This document shows, piece after piece, positions 25,541 to 34,225 of a stretch of DNA of 41,387 nucleotides; positions within the stretch are counted from its first letter, which is position 1; every line of letters begins with the position of its first letter. Source of the DNA: Streptomyces sp. L-9-10 (GTDB taxonomy: Bacteria > Actinomycetota > Actinomycetes > Streptomycetales > Streptomycetaceae); contig NZ_PHRF01000113.1 in assembly GCF_004151105.1 (NCBI RefSeq), positions 1 through 41,387 on the forward strand, read 5' to 3'. A program made the translations under genes and the position numbers. The notes beneath the pieces are model-generated. The model worked only from the letters and a program-made list of their open reading frames with translations, ran no database searches and had not been told where the DNA came from.

Positions 25541-27397
25541 CTATCCGAGACCGCTGTTGATCGCGGTCACCAGCTCGCCGTTGGCGGTGTCACCCGTGAA
25601 GTCCCAGAAGAAGGCGCCTCCCAGGCTCTGCTGGTTCGCCCAGGCCATCTTGGACGTGATGGTGGCCGGGGTGTCGTAGCTCCACCAGTTGCTGCCGCAC
25701 TTGGCGTACGAGGTGCCCGCGATGGTGCCGGTGGGCGGGCAGGTGTTCTTGAGGACCTTGTAGTCCTCGATACCGGGCTCGTACGTACCGGGAGCGGCGC
25801 CGGTCGCGGTGCCGCCCGGGGTCGCCTGGGTCACGCCGGTCCAGCCGCGCCCGTAGAAACCGATACCGAGCAGCAGCTTGTTGGCCGGTACGCCCTGCGC
25901 CTTGAACTTGGCTATCGCCTCGGCGGAGTTGAAGCCCGCCTGCGGGATGCCCGGGTACGAGGTGAGCGGGGAGTGCGGAGCCGTCGGGCCCTGCGCGGCG
26001 AAGGCGCCGAAGAAGTCGTACGTCATGACGTTGAACCAGTCCATGTACTGGGCCGCGCCCGCGTAGTCGACCTTGTCGATCTTGCCGCCGGCCGAGGCGT
26101 CCGCCGTGGTGGCCGCCGTGACCAGGTTGTTGGCGCCGAACTTGGCGCGCATGGCCTGCATCATGTTCTTGAACGACGCCGGGCCGCTGGTGTCACAGGT
26201 CAGACCGCAGGCGTTGGGGTACTCCCAGTCCAGGTCGATGCCGTCGAAGACATCGGCCCAGCGCGGGTCCTCCACCAGGTCGTAGCAGGACTGCGCGAAG
26301 GCGGCCGGGTTCTGCACGGCCTGGCCGAAGCCGCCGGACCAGGTCCAGCCGCCGAACGACCAGAGGACCTTGATGTGCGGGTACTTGGCCTTGAGCTTGC
26401 GCAGCTGGTTGAAGCTGCCGCGCAGCGGCTGGTCCCAGGTGTCGGCGACGCCGTCGACGGACTGGTCGGCGGTGTACGCCTTCTCGTAGTCGGCGTAGGA
26501 GTCGCCGACCGTGCACTTGCCGCCGGTCACATTGCCGAAGGCGTAGTTGATGTGGGTGATCTTGGCGGCGGAACCGGACGTGTCCAGGTTCTTGACGTGG
26601 TAGTTCCGGCCGTAGACGCCCCACTCGGTGAAGTACCCGAGCTTGACCTTGCTGCCGGGCCCCGGGCCGGGGCCCGTGTCGCCACCGGTGGTGCGGACCG
26701 CGCGGGCGCCGCTGACCGGGCCCGTCTGGTCGGCCGTGTCACGGGCCTGGACGGTGTACGAGTAGTCGGTGCCCGCGGTCAGACCGGTGTTGGTGTACGT
26801 CGTACCGGTGACGGTGGCGACCTTCGCGCCGTCCCGCAGGACGTCGTAGTTCTTGACGCCCTTGTCGTCGGTGGCCGCGGTCCAGCTCAGCTTGACCGAG
26901 GTGTTGGTGATCTCGCTCGCGGCCGGGGTGCCGGGCGCCGAGGGCGGGTTGTCGCCCGGGACGCTCGGGCCGCCGTCGCACGAGCCGCCGTTGAGCTTGC
27001 AGCCGGTCGGGGCGCCTGTACCAGTGCCGTTGAAGCCGAAGGTGACGGTCGCGCCGGGGGCGAGCGTGCCGTTCCAGGTCTTGTTCTTGGCGGTCCAGTG
27101 GTTGGCCGCTCCGGTGATGTCGGCGTCCCAGCCGGAGGTGACCGCCGTACCGGCGGGGAAGTCCCACTCGACGGTCCAGGAGCTGAGGCTGGTGGTTCCG
27201 GTGTTCTTCACCGTCCACTTGCCCTCGAAGCCCGAGCCCCAGTCGGAGGCTTTGGTGTACGTGGCGGTGGCCGAGGTGGCGGCCTGCGCGGGGGTGGCCA
27301 GCCCGACGAGCGCGGCGAGAGGCAGCAGCAGCGCGGTGAGACCCGCGACGGCTCTGGATCTGAACCGGGCTCTAGGGAGGGCGGATTGGGAGTTCAA
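25541..27397 (-). CDS. chiC: Secreted chitinase: signal peptide, CBM2, FnIII, GH18
   Basis: Extracellular endo-chitinase of 618 residues. A signal peptide with Arg residues, a hydrophobic core and a TPAQA cleavage site (~39). A family 2 carbohydrate-binding domain (~41-140) with the paired cysteines of that family. A fibronectin III linker domain (~152-238). A GH18 barrel (~250-618) with the catalytic DGIDLDWE (385-392, acid E392). Starts at TTG 27397 with GAGGAGC before it; no ATG gives an intact signal peptide. Its promoter holds paired chitinase operators (27483-27524). The two-component genes chiR-chiS lie immediately upstream on the same strand, as beside chiC in S. coelicolor, where that regulator controls it. 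Confidence 0.93.
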   Translation of the reverse strand: MNSQSALPRARFRSRAVAGLTALLLPLAALVGLATPAQAATSATATYTKASDWGSGFEGKWTVKNTGTTSLSSWTVEWDFPAGTAVTSGWDADITGAANHWTAKNKTWNGTLAPGATVTFGFNGTGTGAPTGCKLNGGSCDGGPSVPGDNPPSAPGTPAASEITNTSVKLSWTAATDDKGVKNYDVLRDGAKVATVTGTTYTNTGLTAGTDYSYTVQARDTADQTGPVSGARAVRTTGGDTGPGPGPGSKVKLGYFTEWGVYGRNYHVKNLDTSGSAAKITHINYAFGNVTGGKCTVGDSYADYEKAYTADQSVDGVADTWDQPLRGSFNQLRKLKAKYPHIKVLWSFGGWTWSGGFGQAVQNPAAFAQSCYDLVEDPRWADVFDGIDLDWEYPNACGLTCDTSGPASFKNMMQAMRAKFGANNLVTAATTADASAGGKIDKVDYAGAAQYMDWFNVMTYDFFGAFAAQGPTAPHSPLTSYPGIPQAGFNSAEAIAKFKAQGVPANKLLLGIGFYGRGWTGVTQATPGGTATGAAPGTYEPGIEDYKVLKNTCPPTGTIAGTSYAKCGSNWWSYDTPATITSKMAWANQQSLGGAFFWDFTGDTANGELVTAINSGLG

Positions 27398-27482
27398 GCG
27401 TGCTCCTCAGATGAGTACAGGACAAAACGGGGTGGTCCGTGCACTGCTCACCCTGCGACGGCTCACCGCAGTGTGTGCGGTG

Positions 27483-27524
27483 AGAGTAGGAAGGTCTGGA
27501 CCACTCGTCAATAGGTCCAGACCA
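27483..27524 (-). promoter_or_regulatory. chiC promoter with two 12-bp direct repeats
   Basis: On the minus strand: TGGTCTGGACCT (27524-27513), then -35 TTGACG (27511-27506), a 17-bp spacer that contains TGGTCCAGACCT (27503-27492), then -10 TACTCT (27488-27483). This is the Streptomyces chitinase arrangement: repeats two helical turns apart overlapping a vegetative promoter, used for chitin induction and glucose repression. Each half also resembles a DasR site (TGGTCTAGACCA). Confidence 0.9.
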
Positions 27525-27541
27525 AAGGTGGGAGTCGCCGG

Positions 27542-28192
27542 TCAGATTCCCAGCTCCTGCGCGAGGACGGCGGCCTGCACCCGGCTGCGCAGTCCCAACT
27601 TGGCCAACAGCCTGCTCACATGGGTTTTCACGGTCGCCTCGGCCATCGTGAGACGCCCCGCGATCTCGGCGTTCGACAGCCCCTCACCGAGGCACGAAAG
27701 CACCTCGCGCTCGCGACGCGTGAGAGGGTTCAGGATCTCCGGATCGGGCGCGTCGGCGGTGCGTACGGGGGTCGGCGCCGCGAATTCGGCGATGAGCCTG
27801 CGGGTGACCGCCGGGGCGATCAGGCCCTCGCCGCGCGCCACCGTACGGACCGCCGCCAGCAGCTCACCGGCCTCCGCGTTCTTCAGCAGAAAGCCCGAGG
27901 CCCCGGCCCGCAGCGCCCCGAAGACATACTCGTCCAGATCGAAGGTGGTCAGCACCAGCACATCGGCCAGCCGCTCCGCGACCACCTTCGCGGTCGCCGA
28001 CACCCCGTCGAGCCGTGGCATCTGCACATCCATCAGCACCAGATCGGGCCGCAGCTCCCGGGCCAGCGCGACCGCCTCCTCGCCGTCCGACGCCTCCCCG
28101 ACGACCTCGATGTCCGGCGCGCTGCGCAGAATGAGCACCAGCCCCGCGCGTACCGCCGACTGGTCCTCCGCGACCAGCACTCGGATCGTCAT
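27542..28192 (-). CDS. chiR: NarL/LuxR-family response regulator, probable ChiR
   Basis: 216 residues. Receiver domain (~1-120) with the acidic pair E9-D10, phospho-acceptor D55 in LVLMDVQMPR, and the conserved Lys in GFLLKNA. C-terminal LuxR HTH (~150-210) with LTRREREVLSCLGEGLSNAEIA. Its start overlaps the end of the kinase gene by 4 bp, so the pair is coupled. It is followed at 144 bp by chiC on the same strand, which makes the chitinase promoter its most likely target. The assignment as ChiR rests on that gene order. Confidence 0.88.
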   Translation of the reverse strand: MTIRVLVAEDQSAVRAGLVLILRSAPDIEVVGEASDGEEAVALARELRPDLVLMDVQMPRLDGVSATAKVVAERLADVLVLTTFDLDEYVFGALRAGASGFLLKNAEAGELLAAVRTVARGEGLIAPAVTRRLIAEFAAPTPVRTADAPDPEILNPLTRREREVLSCLGEGLSNAEIAGRLTMAEATVKTHVSRLLAKLGLRSRVQAAVLAQELGI

Positions 28193-29433
28193 GCTCTCTC
28201 CCGCCCTTCCACGACCGGCAGTTCGGCCCTCACCAGCCAGATCTTCCCTCCGTCGGCGCCCGTGACGGGACCCGCCTCGAACGCTCCGTCCAGCAGCTCG
28301 ACCCGTTCGCGCATCCCGATCAGACCGGCGCCCGACCCCGGTGCGCGCGGCCCCGGCCGGTCACCGAACGGGCTGCGGATGCGTACCGTCAGCGCGCGCT
28401 CCGATCCGTCCAGCTCGACGGTGGTCGTCCCGGGGACCGCGTGCTTGAGGGCGTTGGTCAGCGACTCCTGGATGATGCGGTACGCGGCCAGATCGATGGG
28501 CGCGGGCAGCGCGACGTCCTCGCCGCGCCGGTCGTCCAGAGTGAACCGCAGCCCGCTGGAGGCACCGTTCGTACGGGCCTGCTCCAGCAGTGTGTCCACC
28601 GCCCGCAGTGTCGGCGCCGCGGAGACCGTGCCGGTGTCGCCGCGCTCCCGCAGCAGCCCGATCAGCCGGCGCATCTCGGCCAGCCCCTCGACGCTGTTCT
28701 CCCGGATGACACCGAGCGCGTCCCGGGTCGTGCGCTCGTCGTCCAGCGAGAGCGCGGCCGTCGAGTGGATGGCGATCGCCGAGAGATGGTTGGCGACCAT
28801 GTCATGCAGCTCCCGGGCCATCCGCGCGCGCTCCGCCGCCACCGCCTGGGTCCGGTCCATCTCGGCCAGCAGCGCCGTCTGTTCGGCCCGCAGCCTGGCC
28901 GACTCGGCGGCGTCCCGGTGGTTGCGTACGAGAACACCGGTACTGGCCGGGAAGAAGCCGACCAGCGCGGTGACCACCCCGAGCAGCAACGCCTCGGGCG
29001 TACGCAGCCAGGTCACGGACCCGATCGTCACCGCGACCGTGATCAGCCCGGCGGTCCAGGGGATACGGCGGGCGGAGGCCGGTGTCCCGTAGAGCACGGC
29101 CGCGTAGATCACATCCGTGAACATCACCACCGTCGCCAGACTGCCCCGCGTGAACTGATCGGCCACCAGCGCGAGCGTGCCGACGACCAGCGCGGTCTGC
29201 GGCGCCGACCTGCGCAGCAGCTCCACTCCCGCCATGACGGCCAGCGGCAGCAGCACCCAGGCCCCGGGCAGCAAGCGGCCCCCCTGGGTGTGCAGCCCCA
29301 CGGCCCACAGGGCGATGCCGCCGGCCAGACCGGAGAGGGCGATCAGCACATCGACGCGGTGCGGCCCGCGGGAGGGGGAGGACCCGGGCCGGCGCGGGGG
29401 GACGGACGCGGCAGACCGGGGAGAGGCGATCAT
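28189..29433 (-). CDS. chiS: Membrane sensor histidine kinase (NarX/DesK type), probable ChiS
   Basis: 414 residues from ATG 29433. The frame continues upstream to 29595, but that would overlap the divergent gene at 29585 and adds a low-complexity leader. Four to five membrane segments (~33-150) form an input domain without a large extracellular part. A HisKA_3 dimerisation helix follows with the phospho-His in ARELHDMVANHLSAI, then a GHKL ATPase domain with the N box ESLTNALKHA and the GAGLIGMRERVELL G2 region. It is coupled to the response regulator by a 4-bp overlap. The ligand is unknown; chitin breakdown products are the natural guess from context. Confidence 0.87.
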   Translation of the reverse strand: MIASPRSAASVPPRRPGSSPSRGPHRVDVLIALSGLAGGIALWAVGLHTQGGRLLPGAWVLLPLAVMAGVELLRRSAPQTALVVGTLALVADQFTRGSLATVVMFTDVIYAAVLYGTPASARRIPWTAGLITVAVTIGSVTWLRTPEALLLGVVTALVGFFPASTGVLVRNHRDAAESARLRAEQTALLAEMDRTQAVAAERARMARELHDMVANHLSAIAIHSTAALSLDDERTTRDALGVIRENSVEGLAEMRRLIGLLRERGDTGTVSAAPTLRAVDTLLEQARTNGASSGLRFTLDDRRGEDVALPAPIDLAAYRIIQESLTNALKHAVPGTTTVELDGSERALTVRIRSPFGDRPGPRAPGSGAGLIGMRERVELLDGAFEAGPVTGADGGKIWLVRAELPVVEGRERA

Positions 29434-29584
29434 CCCTCCATCCAACACGGCCCGTCGGGCACCGTCCTCCCCATCCCGGGCGAGCGCCGGGTACATCGAA
29501 GGATGCAGTCGCGGTTCGTCACTGACGACGACGTGTTGTGTCCCCGCCGACGGGAGGCTGGAACCGACAGAAAGGAGAGGCGCC

Positions 29585-30175
29585 GTGATCGTCACACTGA
29601 TCGTCGCCTGCGAGGTCGGTTTCTGGGTGCTGCTGGCCGCCGGGCTGACCCTGCGCTACCTGGCCAGGATGCCGAGGCTCGGCGCGGCGGTCCTGCTGCT
29701 GGAACCGCTGCTGGAGGTCGTGCTGCTGGTGGTCACGACCATCGACCTCAGGAACGGCGCGGAGCCGGACTGGAAGCACGGTCTGGCCGCGATGTACATC
29801 GGCTTCACCATCGGCTACGGCCACTACACGATCAAGCGGATCGACGGCTGGGTCGCCCACCGCTTCGCCGACGGCCCCCCGCCGGTCGGACCGCCGAAGT
29901 ACGGCATGGCCCGCGCCCGGCACGAGGGCCGGCTGTGGCTCCGTACGGTCGTGGCCGCCGCCGTCGCGGCCGTCCTGCTCCAGATCGCCATCTGGTACGT
30001 GGGCGACGCGGGCAGTACGGGCTCGCTGGTCGCGTGGCAGCTCAACGCGGCGCGCGTCGCCGGTATCCACGGCGTGATCGCCCTGACGTACGCGCTCTGG
30101 CCGAAGAAGCCCCCGGCGGACGCGGAGGAACCCACCCGCGTGGAACGCCACCCGTCCGCCGGCGCGCGGGGCTGA
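29585..30175 (+). CDS. Integral membrane protein of unknown function
   Basis: 196 residues from GTG 29585 (AAAGGAGAGG upstream). Four to five hydrophobic segments: ~2-24, 32-50, 65-85 (with a HYTIKRIDGW-type polar end), 122-140 and 150-170. Between segments 3 and 4 is a Pro-rich loop with PPKYGMARARHEGR; the C-terminus is hydrophilic. I do not recognise a catalytic motif. It diverges from the chiS-like kinase, and its end lies only 2 bp from the convergent cobalamin adenosyltransferase gene. As I recall, a homologue sits at the same place in S. coelicolor. Confidence 0.75.
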   Translation: MIVTLIVACEVGFWVLLAAGLTLRYLARMPRLGAAVLLLEPLLEVVLLVVTTIDLRNGAEPDWKHGLAAMYIGFTIGYGHYTIKRIDGWVAHRFADGPPPVGPPKYGMARARHEGRLWLRTVVAAAVAAVLLQIAIWYVGDAGSTGSLVAWQLNAARVAGIHGVIALTYALWPKKPPADAEEPTRVERHPSAGARG

Positions 30176-30177
30176 CC

Positions 30178-30750
30178 TCAGCGCTCCCCGCCGGGAACCC
30201 AGAGCACGTCTCCGACCTCCTTGTTGGCCACGCGGGCCAGGATGAACAGGAGGTCGGAGAGGCGGTTCAGATAGGTGGCCGTGAGCGCGTTCATGGTCGC
30301 GCCGTGCACGTCGAGCGCCGCCCAGGTGGAGCGCTCGGCGCGCCGTACGACCGTGCACGCCTGGTGCAGCAGCGCCGCGCCCGGGGTGCCGCCGGGGAGG
30401 ATGAAGCTGCGCAGCTTCTCCAGCTCCGCCAGGTACGCGTCGCAGTCCGCCTCCAGCTTGTCGATGTACTGCTGCTCGACGCGCAGCGGCGGGAACTCCG
30501 GTTTCTCCACCACCGGGGCGGAGAGATCCGCTCCCACGTCGAACAGGTCGTTCTGGACCCGGACGAGGATCTTCACGAGCCCGGGGGACAGCTGCCCCAG
30601 GGCGATCGCCGTACCGATGGCGGCGTTGGCCTCGTTGGCGTCGGCGTACGCGGCGATCCTCAGGTCGGTCTTGGCGGTACGGCTCATGTCGCCGAGCGCT
30701 GTCGTGCCGTCGTCGCCGGTGCGGGTGTAGATGCGCGTCAGATTGACCAT
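30178..30750 (-). CDS. Cob(I)alamin adenosyltransferase, PduO type
   Basis: Transfers adenosyl from ATP to cob(I)alamin to make coenzyme B12; a cytosolic trimer. It has 190 residues, normal for the family. The N-terminal ATP-binding signature is YTRTGDDGTTALGD (residues 8-21). The helical bundle contains RRAERSTWAAL and, near the C-terminus, NRLSDLLFILAR, the family's conserved Arg/Asn/Asp cluster. It probably serves B12 enzymes such as methylmalonyl-CoA mutase or the class II ribonucleotide reductase elsewhere in the genome. It may be transcribed with the ABC exporter genes that lie upstream on the same strand (13-bp gap). Confidence 0.93.
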   Translation of the reverse strand: MVNLTRIYTRTGDDGTTALGDMSRTAKTDLRIAAYADANEANAAIGTAIALGQLSPGLVKILVRVQNDLFDVGADLSAPVVEKPEFPPLRVEQQYIDKLEADCDAYLAELEKLRSFILPGGTPGAALLHQACTVVRRAERSTWAALDVHGATMNALTATYLNRLSDLLFILARVANKEVGDVLWVPGGER

Positions 30751-30763
30751 ACGGCCAGAGTAG

Positions 30764-31519
30764 TTACGCCCCGGCCTTCCGGAAGACCCGCGTACCGACG
30801 GTGACGGACACGGCGGTGAGCGCGACCGCCATCAGGGCCCCGTACAGCATGGCCGTACCGGCGTAGTCGCCCACGTATCCGGCCCGGACCGCGTCCACCA
30901 GATAGCGGAACGGGACGAAGCGCGACAGCATGTCCAGCCAGTCCGGCGCGAGCGCCATCGGCAGCATCAGCCCGGAGAGCAGCATCGAGGGCATGCTCAC
31001 GGCGTTGATGGTGGGGCCGAACTCCTGCGGTGAGCCGACCTTCAGGGCGAGGGCGTACGAGAGCGAGGCGAGCGAGACCGTCAGCACGGCCACGAACACG
31101 AAGCCGACGAGGACGCCGGCGAGCGGCGCGCGCAACCCCATCGGCAGGGCGGCCAGCACCAGCAGCACCGCCTGGAGGACGAGGAGCGCGGCGTCCCGCA
31201 GCACCCGCCCCAGCAGCAGCGCCAGCCGGCTCACGGGCGTCGCCCGCATCCGCTCCACCACCCCGAGCTGCTTCTCGACGATGACCGAGAAACCGGCGAA
31301 GAGCGCGCCGAACAGGGCGAGCTGGAGCAGCAGGCCGGGGACGAGGACCTGCCAGGAGTCACCCGCGCCGCCGAGCGGCAGCCCGGTCAGCAGCGGACCG
31401 AAGAAGAGCAGATGGAGCAGCGGCATCAGCACGCCGAAGAGGATCTGGAAGCGGGAGCGCAGGGTCTGGCGGGCGTAGCGCCCGAAGACCAGCGCGGTGT
31501 CGGACAGCAGCGCGGTCAT
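30764..31519 (-). CDS. ABC-2 type transporter permease (DrrB-like)
   Basis: 251 residues from ATG 31519 (a GTG codon directly precedes it). Six hydrophobic segments with the ABC-2 layout: an amphipathic N-terminal stretch with RQTLRSRFQ, a first membrane pair, the helix SVIVEKQLGVVERMRATPVSR (cytoplasmic coupling region) and a last segment near residue 230. This family exports drugs, lipids or antibiotics with a separate ATPase, here the gene at 31569. Clustered with a divergent TetR regulator, it looks like a resistance or self-protection exporter; the substrate cannot be read from sequence. Confidence 0.9.
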   Translation of the reverse strand: MTALLSDTALVFGRYARQTLRSRFQILFGVLMPLLHLLFFGPLLTGLPLGGAGDSWQVLVPGLLLQLALFGALFAGFSVIVEKQLGVVERMRATPVSRLALLLGRVLRDAALLVLQAVLLVLAALPMGLRAPLAGVLVGFVFVAVLTVSLASLSYALALKVGSPQEFGPTINAVSMPSMLLSGLMLPMALAPDWLDMLSRFVPFRYLVDAVRAGYVGDYAGTAMLYGALMAVALTAVSVTVGTRVFRKAGA

Positions 31520-31568
31520 CACGTAACTCCTGAGGCCGGACGGTGGTGGGCGGAGCGGGGGACGGCGG

Positions 31569-32351
31569 TCATACGGCCACGGGCGCGGTGTCCCCCGGGG
31601 TGATCCCGCGCCCCGTGATCGCGAGGAAGGTGTCCTGGAGGGTGGCGTCGGGGGAGCCCGCGTACGCGTGCTTGAGCGCGCTCGGGGTGCCCTCGGCGGC
31701 CACCACGCCCCGGTCGACCACGATCAGCCGGTCGGACAGCTCGTCCGCCTCGTTCAGATAGTGCGTGGTCAGGAAGACGGTCGTGCCGTACCGCTCGCGG
31801 ACGGAGCGGATCAGATCCCACAGATCGGCCCGGCTGCCCGGATCGAGTCCGGTGGTCGGCTCGTCGAGGAAGAGCACCTCGGGACGGTGGATGAGCCCCA
31901 GCGCGATGTCGAGCCGGCGCCGCTGGCCGCCGGAGAGCGCGCCGCACGGGCGGTCGAGCAGTTCCACGAGGCCCAGATCGCGGGCCAGTTCCCCGGCCCG
32001 GTCGACGGCGGCCGGCTTGCCGAGGCGGTAGAGGCGTCCCTGGGTGACCAGCTCCTCGCGTACGGAGATCTGCGGGTCGACGCCGCCGGCCTGGGCGACG
32101 TACCCGATCTTCCGCCGGACGGCGTCCGCTTCGCGCTCCAGGTCGAAGCCCGCGACGGTCGCCGCGCCCCCGGTGGGCGGCAGCAGGGTGGTGAGCATCC
32201 GCAGGGTGGTGGTCTTGCCGGCGCCGTTGGGACCGAGGAAGCCGATGATCTCGCCGGTCCTGACGGTCAGATCGATACCGCGAACGGCCTCGACGGGGCC
32301 GTTCCTGGTCCGGAAGGTCCGGGCGAGCCCGGCCGTACTGATGATGGACAC
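31569..32351 (-). CDS. ABC transporter ATP-binding protein (DrrA-like)
   Basis: 260 residues from GTG 32351. Walker A GPNGAGKTT (40-48), Q-loop in VAQAGG, signature LSGGQ (139-143), Walker B VLFLDEP (159-165), D-loop GLDP and the switch His in TTHYL. The C-terminal ~40 residues after the ABC core resemble the DrrA-type extension. It pairs with the permease 49 bp downstream, and the divergent TetR gene starts 80 bp away. Confidence 0.93.
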   Translation of the reverse strand: MSIISTAGLARTFRTRNGPVEAVRGIDLTVRTGEIIGFLGPNGAGKTTTLRMLTTLLPPTGGAATVAGFDLEREADAVRRKIGYVAQAGGVDPQISVREELVTQGRLYRLGKPAAVDRAGELARDLGLVELLDRPCGALSGGQRRRLDIALGLIHRPEVLFLDEPTTGLDPGSRADLWDLIRSVRERYGTTVFLTTHYLNEADELSDRLIVVDRGVVAAEGTPSALKHAYAGSPDATLQDTFLAITGRGITPGDTAPVAV

Positions 32352-32431
32352 GGCCCCAGAAAAACAGAATCTCTTAAAGTTTGCAATGACTCCAAGTTTT
32401 CACCGGTTGCGGCGAAGCCTAGGATGGGGGC
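32352..32431. promoter_or_regulatory. Divergent ABC/TetR control region
   Basis: This 80-bp A/T-rich gap is shared by the two divergent genes. On the plus strand, TTTTCA (32397-32402), a 17-bp spacer and TAGGAT (32420-32425) form a promoter whose transcript would start at or next to the TetR ATG (32432), a leaderless mRNA. I see no clean palindrome for the repressor. Confidence 0.55.
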
Positions 32432-33070
32432 ATGTCCGAGGGCCTCAGGGAACGGAAGAAGCGGCAGACCAGGCAGCACATCTCGGATGTGGCCACGGGT
32501 CTCTTCCTGGAGCGCGGCTTCGACGCGGTGACGATCGCGGAGGTGGCCGAGGCGGCGGACGTCTCCGTCAACACCGTCTACAACTACTTCGAGGCGAAGG
32601 AAGACCTCTTCCTCGATCGCAGCAAGTCCATCGTGGACCGGCTCTCCCGCTATGTACGGGGCCGGCGCGAGGGCGAGTCGGCATCGGACGCCGTCTTCCG
32701 CGAGCTGCGCGAACTGGTCGAGGCCGTGTCACCCGTCGTCGGGCTCTCCGAGGGGTACGCGCGCTTCATGGAGGTCGTACACGGCTCGCCCGCCCTCGGC
32801 TCGCGGCTCGGACTCCTCCAGCACGAAGTCCTCGTCGATCTCGACAGGACGCTGCGGGAGGAGACCGGCGCCGACGAGGACGACACGCTCCCCACGCTCG
32901 TGGCCGGCCAGCTCTCCTGGGTGCACGGGACGCTCATGGGGCGGATCGCCCAGCGGATGACGGAGGGCGGGAAGCCGGGCCCGGTGTCGCGCGAGGCGCT
33001 CGATCTGCTGGACGACATGGAAGCGGTGCTGGGGGGGAAGGTGCTCAAGTACGCGGTACGCGACGCCTGA
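32432..33070 (+). CDS. TetR-family transcriptional regulator
   Basis: 212 residues. The N-terminal TetR HTH (~8-54) shows the canonical order RKKRQTRQHISDVAT, GFDAVTIAEVAEAADVS and VNTVYNYFEAKEDLF. The C-terminal helical ligand domain is divergent, as usual. It is divergent from the ABC exporter genes and so is their likely repressor. There is no Shine-Dalgarno sequence at the start; the promoter position points to leaderless translation. Confidence 0.93.
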   Translation: MSEGLRERKKRQTRQHISDVATGLFLERGFDAVTIAEVAEAADVSVNTVYNYFEAKEDLFLDRSKSIVDRLSRYVRGRREGESASDAVFRELRELVEAVSPVVGLSEGYARFMEVVHGSPALGSRLGLLQHEVLVDLDRTLREETGADEDDTLPTLVAGQLSWVHGTLMGRIAQRMTEGGKPGPVSREALDLLDDMEAVLGGKVLKYAVRDA

Positions 33071-33225
33071 TGGTCCCCGTCGGTGTGATGTCCGTCATGT
33101 GAGACGTGACGCGCATCTCTTCACCGTCACTTGACCGGCCGCGACCGCTAACCTCCGGCAGAGAGCTCGCATGTAAACAGGTGTTAAGGCTGAACAGAAG
33201 CCGAACAGGAATCGTGGGGTGCGTC

Positions 33226-34074
33226 GTGGCAAAGAAGCTCGCCGTCATCGGGGCCGGACTCATGGGGTCCGGTATCGCGCAGGTCTCGGCGCAGGCGGGC
33301 TGGGACGTCGTCCTGCGGGATGTCACCGACGCGGCGCTGGCCCGGGGCATCGACGGGATCAGGGCCTCGTACGGCAAGTTCGTCGCCAAGGGCAAGCTCG
33401 AAGAGGCCGACGCCGACGCGGCGCTCGCCCGGATCACCACGACCACCGACCTGGACGCCGTCGCCGACGCGGACGTCGTCGTCGAGGCCGTCTTCGAGAA
33501 GCTCGACGTCAAGCACGAGATCTTCCGTACGCTCGACAAGCTCGTACGGGACGACGCCGTCCTCGCCTCCAACACCTCGGCGATCCCGATCACCAAGATC
33601 GCGGCCGTGACCGGGCGTCCGGAGAGCGTCGTCGGTACGCACTTCTTCTCGCCGGTGCCGATGATGCGCCTGTGCGAGCTGGTGCGCGGCTACAAGACGA
33701 GCGACGAAACCCTCGCCGCCGCTCGGGAGTTCGCCGAATCGGTGGGCAAGACGTGCATCGTCGTCAACCGCGATGTGGCGGGCTTCGTGACCACGCGGCT
33801 GATCTCCGCCCTCGTCGTCGAGGCCGCCAAGCTCTACGAGTCGGGCGTCGCGTCGGCCGAGGACATCGACACCGCCTGCAAGCTGGGGTTCGGCCACGCC
33901 ATGGGCCCGCTCGCCACCGCCGACCTGACGGGCGTCGACATCCTGCTCCACGCGTCCGGCAACATCTACACCGAGTCGCAGGACGAGAAGTTCGCACCGC
34001 CGGAGCTGATGCGCCGGATGGTGGACGCGGGTGACATCGGACGCAAGAGCGGGCAGGGGTTCTACAAGCACTGA
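33226..34074 (+). CDS. 3-hydroxybutyryl-CoA dehydrogenase
   Basis: NAD(P)-dependent oxidation of 3-hydroxyacyl-CoA, or its reverse, in butyrate, PHB or beta-oxidation metabolism. From GTG 33226 it has 282 residues, the single-domain FadB2/Hbd size. Rossmann motif GAGLMG (9-14); catalytic His in THFFSPVP with its conserved Glu/Asn region (NRDVAGFVTTR); C-terminal dimerisation helices with GFGHAMGPLATADL. A second in-frame GTG at 33214 is possible but has a cramped ribosome site. TTGACC (33132-33137) upstream looks like a -35 without a matching -10. Confidence 0.92.
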   Translation: MAKKLAVIGAGLMGSGIAQVSAQAGWDVVLRDVTDAALARGIDGIRASYGKFVAKGKLEEADADAALARITTTTDLDAVADADVVVEAVFEKLDVKHEIFRTLDKLVRDDAVLASNTSAIPITKIAAVTGRPESVVGTHFFSPVPMMRLCELVRGYKTSDETLAAAREFAESVGKTCIVVNRDVAGFVTTRLISALVVEAAKLYESGVASAEDIDTACKLGFGHAMGPLATADLTGVDILLHASGNIYTESQDEKFAPPELMRRMVDAGDIGRKSGQGFYKH

Positions 34075-34225
34075 GCCGCGCCACACCGGTACCCGCACCG
34101 CACCCCACAGGGTGAATTCGATATCGGTTCGCTTACAGACGGCAACTTCTTCGGCCGCGTGGCAGTCAGTTGTTGGAAGACCGGAACAGACTACGGAGCA
34201 CGGAAAGCACTCTCGGGGAGCGCAT

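Noticed and set aside
25454..27514. A 686-codon plus-strand frame across the chitinase gene
   Set aside because: Low-complexity Gly/Arg/Val translation; the minus strand encodes a complete secreted GH18 protein with promoter and terminator.
29434..29595. Longer N-terminus for the histidine kinase, starting at 29595
   Set aside because: It would overlap the ribosome site and start of the divergent gene at 29585, and the added residues look non-native.
28441..30804. A 787-codon plus-strand frame over the histidine kinase and downstream genes
   Set aside because: It runs through several confidently identified genes on both strands and has no domain character.
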